Shown in pieces: positions 25,035-33,503 of a stretch of DNA of 48,631 nt. The DNA is from Virgisporangium aliadipatigenens (GTDB lineage Bacteria > Actinomycetota > Actinomycetes > Mycobacteriales > Micromonosporaceae). A model generated the notes under the pieces. It ran no database searches. It had not been told where the DNA came from and worked only from the letters and a program-made list of their open reading frames with translations. Where the stretch lies: NCBI RefSeq assembly GCF_016863615.1, contig NZ_BOPF01000057.1, positions 1 through 48,631 on the forward strand. The letters are read 5' to 3'. A program made the translations under genes and the position numbers. How positions within the stretch are numbered: the first letter of the stretch is position 1; each line of letters opens with the position of its first letter.

Positions 25035-25994
25035 TCAGCGGCTCTTGGCGATGGCGGCCGCCGCCTGGCCGGGGGAGGTGACCATCTTGACGCCGGGCAG
25101 CTTCTTGAACCAGGAGCGCTGGCGGCGGGTGTACCCGCGGATGTGTTCGAGCACCTGCTCGCGCACCTGTGCGCGGTCGGCCGCCGTGAGGTTGGCCAGC
25201 GGGCGGCCACGAGCGGCGGCCACGTCGAAGTACTCGCGGTAGCCGTGGGTGTGCAGCACCTGGTTGGGGCTGTCGGCGCCGCGCCGGCGCTTCTCCCGTT
25301 CGAGGTCGTAGCGCTCGTTGAGCTCCTCGATCTCGTCGAGGAGCCCGCGTTCCACCTGCCGGTCGTAGGTGGCGGCGAGGCGTTCGTCGACGGCGCGCGG
25401 GCCGGGGTCGAGGCCGAGGAGGACCGTGCGCGGAGCCGCGGTGCCGCCGCCGCTCCCGCCGGAGGAGGCCATCCGGGCGGCGAGCGCGTTGATGACGGCC
25501 TCGTAGTTGTTCGGGTGGACCTTCGCGGCCGCGGCCTTGTCCAGGCGGCGCAGCATCGCGTGCGCGTCGGCGGCCATGCTGCGCGGGAAGTCCTGGCGCA
25601 GTCCCCGGCGGGCGGCGCCGACGGCGTCCATCTCCCAACCGTCGACGAGCGCCTTGACGTAGACCCCGGTGCCGCCGACGACGAACGGCACGCGGCCGGC
25701 GGCGAACGCCGCGCCGATGTGCTCGCGGGCGCGGCGGGCGTACTCCTCCAACTCGAGCTTGTGGTCGGGCTCGACGACGTCGAGCATCTCGTGCGGGATG
25801 CCGCGCATCTCCTCGACCGTGGTCTTGCTGGTGCCGATGTCCATGTACCGGTACACCTGGCGGGAGTCGGCGGAGATCACCGTCACCGGGCGGTCGAGGG
25901 TGCGCCGGAGCCGGTGCGCGACGTCGACCGACAGCGCGGTCTTGCCGGACGAGGTGGGCCCGTACAGCGCCACGAGCAGGCGATCGCCGCTCAT
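25035..25994 (-). CDS. miaA: MiaA-like tRNA dimethylallyltransferase, divergent
   Basis: A 319-residue P-loop prenyltransferase. The N-terminal half is classical: YGPTSSGKTAL with K18, ISADSRQVYRYMDIGTSK, HEMLDVVEPDH and VGGTGVYVKAL. MiaA normally puts dimethylallyl on A37 of tRNAs reading U-starting codons. The second half deviates. The usual N-D-x-x-R-x-x-R-A-L-E block reads PNNYEAVINAL, and the tRNA-contact segment around HTHGYREYFDV is unlike standard MiaA. It is either a fast-evolving MiaA or a paralogue with another adenine substrate. AAAGGGGTGGG precedes the ATG. Confidence 0.75.
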   Translation of the reverse strand: MSGDRLLVALYGPTSSGKTALSVDVAHRLRRTLDRPVTVISADSRQVYRYMDIGTSKTTVEEMRGIPHEMLDVVEPDHKLELEEYARRAREHIGAAFAAGRVPFVVGGTGVYVKALVDGWEMDAVGAARRGLRQDFPRSMAADAHAMLRRLDKAAAAKVHPNNYEAVINALAARMASSGGSGGGTAAPRTVLLGLDPGPRAVDERLAATYDRQVERGLLDEIEELNERYDLEREKRRRGADSPNQVLHTHGYREYFDVAAARGRPLANLTAADRAQVREQVLEHIRGYTRRQRSWFKKLPGVKMVTSPGQAAAAIAKSR

Positions 25995-26055
25995 TTCCCA
26001 CCCCTTTGCCAGTGCCGGACCCGGTCGGCCATGCTACCCGGCGGCCGCCGCCGGC

Positions 26056-27288
26056 TCAGAAGTCCTCCACCACCGAGGGGCCGGGCCGCCAGGAGAAGGC
26101 GTCGGCCGCGGCGTCCAGCGCGCCGGGCCGGTGGGCCGCGACCCGTCCCGCCGCCGCGAGGGCGGTCAGCGGCGTCCCGCCGAGATACGCCGCGCCGAGG
26201 TCGCGGACGTCGAGGGTGAGGTCGGCGTCCGCGGTGGTTCCGGTGCAGGACGCGGTCGAACGGTCGCCGCGCAGCCGGTAGCGTCCGGCGTTCTGCGGGA
26301 TGAGCGCGTCGCGCACCTCCAGCACGACGTCGACGGGTGTGCGGTAGCGGCGCCCGGCGAGCGCGGCGGCGACGTCGAGCAGCCGCACCCAGTGCGCGTC
26401 GGCGACGGTGGCGCGCAGCTGGCGGGGTTCGTCGAGCAGGTGTGCGAGCGGGTCGTCGGCGGCGCCGAAGCGGTAGCGCAGGGTCCTGGTCAGGTCGACG
26501 GCGAAGAGGAAGCGCCACAGGGCACGCGTGGCGGACGGGTCGGCGCTGACCAGTTCGCGGAGGTCGACCGTGCCGCGCGGGCCGGCGTCGTCCCAGCGCG
26601 GCTCGGCCCGCCACAGCGCATAACCGCGCGGTTGTCCGTCGGCGACGGCGAGCAGCGCGCGCAACGGGGTGGCGCCGCCGCGACGGGCGGGCGGGTCCTC
26701 GGTGAGCCGGCGCCACCAGGTGTCCGTCCGGCCGGACCAGCCGGGCCGGTGCCGCCACAGGCGTTCGTAGACGTCGCGCAGCCGCGGTATCGCGTCGGCG
26801 GGCACCGCGTCCTCCAGCAGGTATGCGGTGGGGGCGGTGTCCAGGCCGGCCGCCCGGGTGTCGACGTCGAGTTCCAGGCGGGTCGAGGCGAGCCCGTAGC
26901 CGAAGCGCTGATAGATGCGGCCCTCGCTGGCCCAGAGCACAGCGAGGCTTTCGCCTGCCGCACGCCGTTCGACCAGATGCTTTTGCATGAGGGTGGAGAG
27001 CAACCGGCGGCGGCGGTAGAGGGGCGCGACGGCGACGAGCGCGACGTGCGCCGCCGGCAGCGTGCCGCCGGGCACGGCCAGGTCGCGGCCGTACGAGGCG
27101 ACGTGCGCCACGACCCGCTCGCCGTCGCGCGCGACGAGCGCCCGCTCCGGCGCGTAGACGGCGCGCTCGGCGTCCCACCCCGAGGGGTCGCCGCCGCCGA
27201 GGAAGGCCTCGTCGAGCAGCGCGATGATCCCCGGCCAGTCGCCCTGCGCCGCGCACCGGGTCGTGATGCGATCGAACGGCGCGGTCAC
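26056..27288 (-). CDS. Eis-type GNAT N-acetyltransferase
   Basis: A 410-residue protein with Eis-family architecture: a first GNAT domain with the acetyl-CoA loop VAVAPLYRRRRLLSTLM, a second GNAT-like domain, and a C-terminal sterol-carrier-like domain ending in VVEDF, whose free C-terminal Phe is the family's catalytic base. Eis enzymes acetylate amines, including aminoglycosides, at several positions. GTG at 27288 overlaps the stop of the upstream glycosyltransferase-like gene as GTGA, so they are cotranscribed. It could modify or protect against an amino-sugar product of the neighbouring cluster, which is an inference. Confidence 0.85.
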   Translation of the reverse strand: MTAPFDRITTRCAAQGDWPGIIALLDEAFLGGGDPSGWDAERAVYAPERALVARDGERVVAHVASYGRDLAVPGGTLPAAHVALVAVAPLYRRRRLLSTLMQKHLVERRAAGESLAVLWASEGRIYQRFGYGLASTRLELDVDTRAAGLDTAPTAYLLEDAVPADAIPRLRDVYERLWRHRPGWSGRTDTWWRRLTEDPPARRGGATPLRALLAVADGQPRGYALWRAEPRWDDAGPRGTVDLRELVSADPSATRALWRFLFAVDLTRTLRYRFGAADDPLAHLLDEPRQLRATVADAHWVRLLDVAAALAGRRYRTPVDVVLEVRDALIPQNAGRYRLRGDRSTASCTGTTADADLTLDVRDLGAAYLGGTPLTALAAAGRVAAHRPGALDAAADAFSWRPGPSVVEDF

Positions 27289-28658
27289 AGGCCGGCCAGC
27301 GTCTGTGCGAGCTCGCGGGTGAGCGCGTCCCACGGCTTCGGCGCGTCGAGCAGCCAGCGCAGGTTCTCCGCGCGGACGGCCGTGGCGTCCGCGCCGTCAC
27401 CGTCCACATAGGACAGTGCGGCGTCGACGGCGGCGTCCAGGCGCGCGGCGGGGTCGGCGATCCGGTCGTAGCTCTCGTCGACCCGGTCGCCCCAGGTGCG
27501 CACGCCGATCGAGTGCAGGTAGTCGAGCGTGCCCACGGTGCCGACCACCACGGCCGGCCCGCGCCCGAGCAGCGACTTGAAGACCTTCTCCGAGACGAAC
27601 CGGCCGTCCTGCAGGGTCTCGGTGACGATCTCCATCGCGCAGTCGCGCAGCACCACGTCCGGGTGCAGCCCGACGAACTCGGCGTTGTCGCCGAAGATCC
27701 GCGCGCTGTCCAGGAAGACCGTCCGGTCGATCTCCAGCGGCAGCCGGGAGAGCAGCTCGCGGGTGGCCGGGGCGGCCGGGTCGACGCCGAGGTCCACCAG
27801 GTCCTCCGCGTCCGGCAGGGGGAAGCTGACCAGGCCCTTGTCCAGCGCGCCCGCGGTCCACAGCCGGCGCAGCACCTGCCAGCGGTGCGGCCGGAGCATC
27901 CGGTTGAGACAGGCGTAGCGGAACCGGGCCGGCTCGTCGGGCGCCGCGGCCCCGAGCCCGGGGAACGGCCGCGCCGTCCAGGAGACCGTGGTGGAACGCC
28001 ACCCGACCAGGTGCGGATGCCGACGCGCGAAGTCGACGGCGGCGGTGGGTGCCCGGCCGTGGCGCAGGCTCTCGCGCACGCACGCGCCGGTGAACGCCGA
28101 GAACGGCTCCGTGCTGCGCACCGTGAACGGCACGGTGGCGAGCCCCCGGGCCTGCCGCCACGCCGCGACGGACGCCACGCCGTCGAGGCTGCCGGTGAGG
28201 AACCACAACCGCTCGGGCGGCAGTCCGTAGCACCGCGCGAAGGCGGCCACCCGGTCCAGCAGCACCGGAGCGTCGGAACCGGGCTCGAGCGCCAGCGAGT
28301 TGCCCTCGTGCGCGATGGAGATCACGACGATCACCCGACCCGTGCCGACGGCGCGCTCGGCCGCCGGGCTCAGCACCGCGACGGGCTCCCCGGGCGGCGC
28401 GTCCCGCGACCATTGCTCCGCCTCGAAGCGCACCTCGATCGGATACACGAACGGCCGCGTCGCGGCGTCGAGCGTGCCGATCGGGACGGGCCGCATCAGG
28501 TCCGGGCGCAACCGGCACATCATCGGGAACCAGTACGTCCAGATCGGACGGTCCACATTGGACGGTCCGAGCGTGACGGTCAGTCCCCGGACCGGATCGT
28601 CGTGCACGTCATCGAAACCCACCACGAGCGGGGCGGCGTCGACCTCGATCGCGATCAC
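27285..28658 (-). CDS. Glycosyltransferase-like protein with EKxxK motif
   Basis: A 457-residue protein without a clear full-length family match. The C-terminal part, SEKVFKSLLGRGPAVVVG followed by TLDYLHSIGVRTWGDRVDESYDRI, resembles the nucleotide-sugar end of exostosin/fucosyltransferase-like and phage-associated GT-B proteins, in which the E and K residues contact the donor. The N-terminal half has no recognised domain. GTG at 28658 is the start that best fits the divergent sulfotransferase promoter; much longer readings run antisense through that gene and are rejected. It carries two copies of the GTCC-N5-GGAC motif. Confidence 0.55.
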   Translation of the reverse strand: MIAIEVDAAPLVVGFDDVHDDPVRGLTVTLGPSNVDRPIWTYWFPMMCRLRPDLMRPVPIGTLDAATRPFVYPIEVRFEAEQWSRDAPPGEPVAVLSPAAERAVGTGRVIVVISIAHEGNSLALEPGSDAPVLLDRVAAFARCYGLPPERLWFLTGSLDGVASVAAWRQARGLATVPFTVRSTEPFSAFTGACVRESLRHGRAPTAAVDFARRHPHLVGWRSTTVSWTARPFPGLGAAAPDEPARFRYACLNRMLRPHRWQVLRRLWTAGALDKGLVSFPLPDAEDLVDLGVDPAAPATRELLSRLPLEIDRTVFLDSARIFGDNAEFVGLHPDVVLRDCAMEIVTETLQDGRFVSEKVFKSLLGRGPAVVVGTVGTLDYLHSIGVRTWGDRVDESYDRIADPAARLDAAVDAALSYVDGDGADATAVRAENLRWLLDAPKPWDALTRELAQTLAGL

Positions 28659-28694
28659 CCCCGTGTGCGCTCTTCCGCTGTCGTTCCCGCGCTG

Positions 28695-28700
28695 TAGATT
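28695..28700 (+). promoter_or_regulatory. Candidate -10 box for the sulfotransferase gene
   Basis: TAGATT, a good HrdB-type -10, lies 27 bp before the ATG at 28728 in the 69-bp divergent gap. The matching -35 region (CTTCCG, 17-bp spacer) is poor. Confidence 0.4.
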
Positions 28701-28727
28701 AGGACGCTGAACGGGGGGTGACAAGCG

Positions 28728-29657
28728 ATGGGTGTACCCGTCGTCGGCATCATGGGGACCGGGCGCAGCGGCAGCACGCTGCTGGAGTTCCTGCTCGCCG
28801 CCCGGTTGCGCGACGCCCGGGCCGTCGGCGAGCTGGACACGATCGTCACGCGCAGCTACCAGGACGCCGAGCCGTGCAGTTGCGGCAAGCCGGCGGTCGA
28901 CTGTCCAGAGTGGACGGCCGTGCTCACCGCGTTGGTCGCCGACCCGGCACACGAGGAGTGGGTCTCCCTGGTGGAAAACCGCCGGGGCTGGCGACGCTTC
29001 TGCCTGCGGCTCGGCGCCGCCGCGCTGCGCCGCCGGTGGACCGGGCGGGCCGGCCGGCCGCCGCGCGGGCTCGCCGCGTACGACCCGGTCCTCGACGCGC
29101 TCCGGGCCCTCGCCGCCGGGCACGACACGCTCCTGGACAACTCCAAGACGCCGCTGCACTTCTACGCGCTGGCCAGCACCGGCGCCGTCGACCTGCGCGT
29201 CGTGCACCTGTTGCGCCGCCCGCAGGCCGTCGTGTGGAGCTGGCGGCGGCGCAAGCCACTGCCCGAGTCCGGCGACCGCAACTGGCACATGGAGCCGCGT
29301 TCGGCGCTGCGCACCGGTGCGGCGTGGTGTGTCAACGCGGTGCAGGCGGCGCTTTTCCGGCGGCTCTTCCCGGACGTGCCGTATGTGCGCATGTCGTATG
29401 ACGAGCTGTGCGCCGATCCGGCGGGTGCGGTCGACCGGTGTGTCCGCGCACTGGGTCTCCTCGACGCCGGGGAGGTCCGCCGCGACGCCCCGCGCGCCTA
29501 TCACGTGCTCGGCGGCAACCCGGCCCGGTTCGGCGGGTTCGGGCAGGTCACGCTCGATGACGAGTGGCGGCGCCGGCTGTCGCGACCGGTGCGGGTGTGG
29601 CTCGGCGCGGTGGCCTCGCCGCTGTACCGGATCCTGCTGCGCGGGCACCGGCCGTAG
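28728..29657 (+). CDS. Sulfotransferase family protein
   Basis: A 309-residue PAPS-dependent sulfotransferase. The 5'-phosphosulfate loop is GTGRSGSTLL at residues 10-19, and the 3'-phosphate segment is VVHLLRRPQAVVWSW. A CSCG...C cysteine set near residues 45-55 (PCSCGKPAVDCPEW) is typical of a subgroup of actinobacterial sulfotransferases. ATG is preceded by GGGGGGTG. Location next to glycosyltransferase and sugar dehydrogenase genes suggests it sulfates a sugar. No transmembrane segment is seen, so it is probably cytoplasmic. Confidence 0.85.
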   Translation: MGVPVVGIMGTGRSGSTLLEFLLAARLRDARAVGELDTIVTRSYQDAEPCSCGKPAVDCPEWTAVLTALVADPAHEEWVSLVENRRGWRRFCLRLGAAALRRRWTGRAGRPPRGLAAYDPVLDALRALAAGHDTLLDNSKTPLHFYALASTGAVDLRVVHLLRRPQAVVWSWRRRKPLPESGDRNWHMEPRSALRTGAAWCVNAVQAALFRRLFPDVPYVRMSYDELCADPAGAVDRCVRALGLLDAGEVRRDAPRAYHVLGGNPARFGGFGQVTLDDEWRRRLSRPVRVWLGAVASPLYRILLRGHRP

Positions 29658-29671
29658 TGACTTTGCTCGTC

Positions 29672-29700
29672 TTGTTTCGCTCTCGCGGCAGCGGTTAGTG
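29672..29700 (+). promoter_or_regulatory. Possible promoter of the sugar dehydrogenase gene
   Basis: TTGTTT and TTAGTG separated by 17 bp, in the 125-bp gap after the sulfotransferase gene. Both hexamers are moderate matches to the vegetative consensus. The predicted start at about 29707 would place the inverted repeat at 29722-29742 in the early leader. Confidence 0.35.
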
Positions 29701-29721
29701 TACTCAAGTCGATCAAAGCGT

Positions 29722-29742
29722 AACCGTCCATTGTGGACGGTT
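29722..29742. repeat. 9-bp-arm inverted repeat containing a GTCC-N5-GGAC copy
   Basis: AACCGTCCA and TGGACGGTT pair perfectly around TTG. This is the motif GTCCATTGTGGAC extended to 9-bp arms, 40 bp before the dehydrogenase start. It could act as an operator or a leader hairpin. Among the thirteen copies of the core motif seen, it has the longest symmetrical flanks. Confidence 0.6.
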
Positions 29743-29782
29743 GTGTTGCGGCGCGGGACCATGCGGTGAAAGGAACACGGGG

Positions 29783-31027
29783 ATGGCATCGGTTGGGCTC
29801 GTCGGTCTGGGCAAGTTGGGTTTGCCGACCGCGATCACATTGGCGCAGAGCGGTCATCGGGTACTCGGTTACGACCTCGACCCGGCACGGATGAGCCTCG
29901 ACTCGCTCGCGCCGTACGAGCTGGACGCGGAGCGCGCCGGCCCCCTGTCGGCCACCTTCGACGACACGCTCGACCTGCACTTCCGCGACCTCGCCGAGGT
30001 CGTCAACGACAGCGACTGCGTGCTCGTCGCCGTGGAGACGCCGCACGGCCCGCTGTACGAGGGCATCACGCCGCTGCCGCAGACCCGCGCGGACTTCTCC
30101 TACGAGGCGCTGACCGCGGCGGTTCGCGCCGTCGTGGCGGTCGCCAACCGGCCGATCGAGATCGGTGTCATCTCCACCGTGCTGCCGGGCGGGGTGCGCC
30201 GGCACGTGCTGCCGTACACCGCCGGGCACAGCCTCGTGTACTGCCCGCAGTTCATCGCGATGGGCACGGTCGCCGCCGACCTGCGCACGCCGGAGTTCGT
30301 GCTGCTGGGCTACGGGGAGAGCAAGCCGCTGGTGGTCAAGGAGGTGCTGGAGAGCATGCGCCGCAACGACTGCCCGACGTTCGAGGTCTCCTACGAGAGC
30401 GCCGAACTGGCGAAGGTCTCCTACAACACGTTCGTCGGCGCGAAGGTGACCGTCGCCAACGTCGTGCAGCAGACGGCGCACCAGGTCGGGGCCAACGCCG
30501 CGGACGTGTTCGCGATCCTGCGTTCCTCGACGCGCCGGCTCGCCAGCCCCACGTACATCGGCCCGGGCATGGGCGACGGCGGCCCGTGCCACCCGCGGGA
30601 CAACATCGCGCTCTCCTGGCTCGCCGGCGAGCTGGACCTGGGCGCCGATCTCTTCTCGGCGCTGATGTTCCAGCGCGAGGCGTACGTCGGCTGGCTCGGC
30701 GACACCTTCGTGAAGGCGGCGCAGGGGCGACCGCTGGTGGTGCTCGGCACCGCCTACAAGCCCGGTGTGCCCATCGAGACGGGCAGCTCCACCGTGCTGA
30801 TGGTCAACCTCGCCGCGGCCAAGGGCGTCGACATGACGCTGGTGGCGACGCCGGACGACATCGCCACGAGCGACCTCCCGCAGGGGCCGGCGGCCTACTT
30901 CATCGGCTGCCCGGAGCGGGCGTTCGCGGCGTTCGACTTCCCGGCCGGGTCGGTGGTCGTGGACCCGTGGCACGTGGTGGGCGACCTCGACGACGTCACG
31001 GTGATCCGGGTCGGCGAGCACCGCTGA
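29783..31027 (+). CDS. UDP-glucose/GDP-mannose dehydrogenase-family protein
   Basis: A 414-residue NAD-dependent nucleotide-sugar dehydrogenase homologue. The Rossmann start is VGLVGLGKLGLPTAITLA, and VISTVLPGGVRRHVLP lies in the first domain. The central domain has the catalytic cysteine C269 in GGPCHPRDN, and GTAYKPGVPIETGSS is in the third domain. Family members oxidise C6 of a sugar nucleotide to the uronic acid. The sequence GDGGPCHPRD replaces the commoner GGxCFPKD, so the substrate may differ from UDP-glucose. ATG at 29783 follows AAAGGAA. Convergent with the DegT gene. Confidence 0.85.
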   Translation: MASVGLVGLGKLGLPTAITLAQSGHRVLGYDLDPARMSLDSLAPYELDAERAGPLSATFDDTLDLHFRDLAEVVNDSDCVLVAVETPHGPLYEGITPLPQTRADFSYEALTAAVRAVVAVANRPIEIGVISTVLPGGVRRHVLPYTAGHSLVYCPQFIAMGTVAADLRTPEFVLLGYGESKPLVVKEVLESMRRNDCPTFEVSYESAELAKVSYNTFVGAKVTVANVVQQTAHQVGANAADVFAILRSSTRRLASPTYIGPGMGDGGPCHPRDNIALSWLAGELDLGADLFSALMFQREAYVGWLGDTFVKAAQGRPLVVLGTAYKPGVPIETGSSTVLMVNLAAAKGVDMTLVATPDDIATSDLPQGPAAYFIGCPERAFAAFDFPAGSVVVDPWHVVGDLDDVTVIRVGEHR

Positions 31028-31036
31028 GCGCCCGGG

Positions 31037-31078
31037 CCCGCGCGGCGACCGGAGGCACCTGCCCGGTCGCCGCGCGGG
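31037..31078. terminator. Bidirectional terminator, perfect 16-bp stem
   Basis: CCCGCGCGGCGACCGG (31037-31052) pairs perfectly with 31063-31078 around a ten-base loop, between two convergent genes and 9 bp after the dehydrogenase stop. There is no T-run on either side, as is common for actinobacterial hairpin terminators. It would serve both strands. Confidence 0.85.
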
Positions 31079-31084
31079 TCCCGA

Positions 31085-32236
31085 TCAGCCGAACTCCTTG
31101 GCCAGCCGTTGGTGAATCTTGTCGATCTCGGCGTCGGTGACGTCGAAGTTGTAGCGCAGCAACACCGTGCGGCTCAGGATGTCCTCGCTGCGCGCGCAGG
31201 CGTCGGCGTCCTGGCGCCACTCGGTGTCCCGCAACGGGTTGGCCAGTGGATGGTGGCCACCGCGCCCCTCGTGCACGATCGTCCACTCGCGAAACGAGTG
31301 GCCGTACTCGTTGCCGAAGAACGCGTCGATGTTGCGCCCGTCCGCGGCGGCCTGGAACCGTTGCGCCGTAACGGCATCGGCGAAGACGTACCCGAGATTG
31401 GTGCCGCACGAGCCGTCCGGGTCGTGCTGCGGCACCGGCGTCAGCACGGCCGCCGACTCGACCGCCTCCGCGACGCGCGAGCGCAGTGCCCGCAGGTCGG
31501 CGAGGATCCCGTCGAGGCGCCCCAACTGGACGTTGAGGACGGCCGCCGCGACCTCCGTCATCCGGAACGCCAGCCCGGCCCGCATCGGCTGGGCGAACGC
31601 GTGCCGGCTGAAGTTGGCCGAGCCGTCGTGCGCCATGAACCCGCGCTCGTACACGTCGGTGCTCGGCGTGACGAGCGCGCCCCCTTCACCGGCCGTCAGG
31701 ATCTTGTGCTGGTTGAAGCTGAACGCCCCCGCGTCGCCGATGGTGCCGAGCGCGCGTCCCCGGTAGGTGCCGCCGATGGCCTGGCACGCGTCCTCCAGCA
31801 CGAGCAGGTCGTGCTCCCGCGCGACGGCCAGGATCGCGTCGAGATCGCTCGCGTTGCCGTGCACGTGCACCGGCAGCACCGCGCGGGTCCGCGGCGTGAT
31901 CTTCCGGCGCAGGTCGGCCGGATCCATCGTGAGGCTCTCGTCGATGTCGCACACGACCGGCACGGCGCCGACGGCCAGCGGCGCGAGCACGCTCGCCACG
32001 AAGCCGTACGCCGGCACCACGACCTCGTCGCCCGGCCCCACGCCGAGCGCGGCCAGGCCGCTGATCATCGCGGCCGTGCCGCTCGACGTGGCCACCGCGT
32101 GCGGAACGCCGAGCCGGGTGGCCAGCGCCCCCTCGAACGTGTCCGCCTCCCGCGCGTCCGGCAGGTACCGGAACAGTTGCCGGCTCTCCAGCACGCGGGC
32201 GGCGGCGTCGCTCTCCTCTTTGCCGAAGCGGTACAT
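31085..32236 (-). CDS. DegT/DnrJ/EryC1/StrS aminotransferase
   Basis: A 383-residue PLP enzyme of the sugar aminotransferase family, which transaminates keto sugars or keto cyclitols for amino sugar products. Marks are GTAAMISGLAALGVGPGDEV, the LPVHVHGNASDL loop, LEDACQAIGG with the cofactor aspartate, and the PLP lysine K178 in FNQHKILTAGEGG. ATG at 32236 begins two bases after the radical SAM gene stop, so the two form an operon. The partner chemistry could be dehydrogenation or epimerisation of the sugar by the radical SAM enzyme. Confidence 0.88.
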   Translation of the reverse strand: MYRFGKEESDAAARVLESRQLFRYLPDAREADTFEGALATRLGVPHAVATSSGTAAMISGLAALGVGPGDEVVVPAYGFVASVLAPLAVGAVPVVCDIDESLTMDPADLRRKITPRTRAVLPVHVHGNASDLDAILAVAREHDLLVLEDACQAIGGTYRGRALGTIGDAGAFSFNQHKILTAGEGGALVTPSTDVYERGFMAHDGSANFSRHAFAQPMRAGLAFRMTEVAAAVLNVQLGRLDGILADLRALRSRVAEAVESAAVLTPVPQHDPDGSCGTNLGYVFADAVTAQRFQAAADGRNIDAFFGNEYGHSFREWTIVHEGRGGHHPLANPLRDTEWRQDADACARSEDILSRTVLLRYNFDVTDAEIDKIHQRLAKEFG

Positions 32237-32238
32237 GC

Positions 32239-33351
32239 TCAGGCGGGCTCGACGGCGATGTGCCGGAACGTGTCCTCGTACTCGTCGATGCCGAGGAACT
32301 GGGTGCGCCCGCAGAACGTCTGGCAGCCGCTGCGCCCGCGCGCCTCGTACTCCCAGTCCATCAGCGCCTTGAACGAGGGCAGCCCCGGGCCGCGCTGGGT
32401 GGCGAGGATGTCCCACAGCTCGGGGCAGTGCACCATCGGCACGAACTGGCCGTCAGCTGTGAAACTGATCTCCATGTACCGGCGGATGGCGGCGCAGCGG
32501 TGCTGTCCGGTGCCGGGCAGCGTGATCTTCTGCTCGGCCATGTCCTTGCGGTAGTCGAACGTCTCGTTCTTGAACTTGTTGACACCCGACAGATAGATCC
32601 CGCGGAACGTGTCGAAGTCGTTTGTGCGCTCGAATCCCTCGGGCGTCAGTTCGGCACCGCGCCGGCGGTAGAAGTCCTCGACCACGCGCAGGTCGTCGTC
32701 GTCGAGCATGAGGGACTTCGTGCGGGCCGCCGTGCGCAACGTGTTGCTCAGCTCGGTCGGCGTCGGCGTGCCGCCGTTCTTCATCCGGTCCTCGTAGCGC
32801 ATCATTCGCGGGTCGATCGGCAGGAACCAATGCGTGCACGGGTACGTCCGCGTGATGTCGAAGATCGCGTCCATGTGCAGCAGGTTGCCCTTGGAGACCG
32901 TCGTGTCGATGTGCAGCAGCTTGCTGGAACGCTCCCGCATGATCTCCTGCGAGTAGCGGAAGTCCTTGGTGCGGCGCAGCTGGCCGTAGATGTCCTGGGC
33001 CGGCGCGTCCATCGAGCTGAGGAAGTACACGTTGTCCGGAAGCACCACGTCGGGGTTCGGCCAGACGAAGTTGGTGTAGACGGTGATCATCACGTCGAGG
33101 CGCTGCTTCTCCAGGAAGCGCACCATGCCCTCGTGGATGAACGGCTCACCGCCGATCAGCATCACCTTGTCGAGCTTGGGGCAGTTTTCCACCGCGTAGC
33201 CGACGGCCTCGAACAGGCGCGCCTCCAACACGTCCGGATCGAACCGCGGGGCGCTCTCATTGATCCAACATGCACAGTGGACACACTTCAAATTGCATGC
33301 GTCGCCGAGATAGATGTCGAAGTGGGTGAGTGTTTCTTCCAGCCGTACCAT
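32239..33351 (-). CDS. Radical SAM enzyme with C-terminal cysteine (SPASM/twitch-like) region
   Basis: A 370-residue radical SAM protein. The cluster-binding motif C19-x3-C23-x2-C26 lies in GDACNLKCVHC, and the glycine-rich SAM contact is MLIGGEPF. The C-terminal third holds four further cysteines (QHRCAAI, MVHCPEL, SGCQTFCG), suggesting an auxiliary iron-sulfur cluster as in SPASM or twitch enzymes such as BtrN- or NeoN-like aminoglycoside enzymes. ATG at 33351 has GGGAGG upstream. Context with an amino sugar transaminase suggests dehydrogenation, epimerisation or deoxygenation of a sugar; the reaction is not determinable here. Confidence 0.85.
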   Translation of the reverse strand: MVRLEETLTHFDIYLGDACNLKCVHCACWINESAPRFDPDVLEARLFEAVGYAVENCPKLDKVMLIGGEPFIHEGMVRFLEKQRLDVMITVYTNFVWPNPDVVLPDNVYFLSSMDAPAQDIYGQLRRTKDFRYSQEIMRERSSKLLHIDTTVSKGNLLHMDAIFDITRTYPCTHWFLPIDPRMMRYEDRMKNGGTPTPTELSNTLRTAARTKSLMLDDDDLRVVEDFYRRRGAELTPEGFERTNDFDTFRGIYLSGVNKFKNETFDYRKDMAEQKITLPGTGQHRCAAIRRYMEISFTADGQFVPMVHCPELWDILATQRGPGLPSFKALMDWEYEARGRSGCQTFCGRTQFLGIDEYEDTFRHIAVEPA

Positions 33352-33503
33352 TCGCTGCCTCCCTCGTGATTTCAGGCAACTCGGTGCCGCGTCGAACCGT
33401 CGTGGGGCGACGCGGTGTCGCCAGCATACGAGGAGGTCCCATTCGGCGCGAGGGGTTGATCTCGTCGATGCGTCCATCGAAGATCGTCGACGGCGTTCGA
33501 CAC

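Noticed and set aside
27285-29789. An 834-codon reading of the glycosyltransferase-like gene extending antisense through the sulfotransferase
   Set aside because: The extra N-terminus is Arg/Pro-rich and overlaps a gene with clear PAPS motifs. GTG at 28658 leaves a divergent promoter gap.
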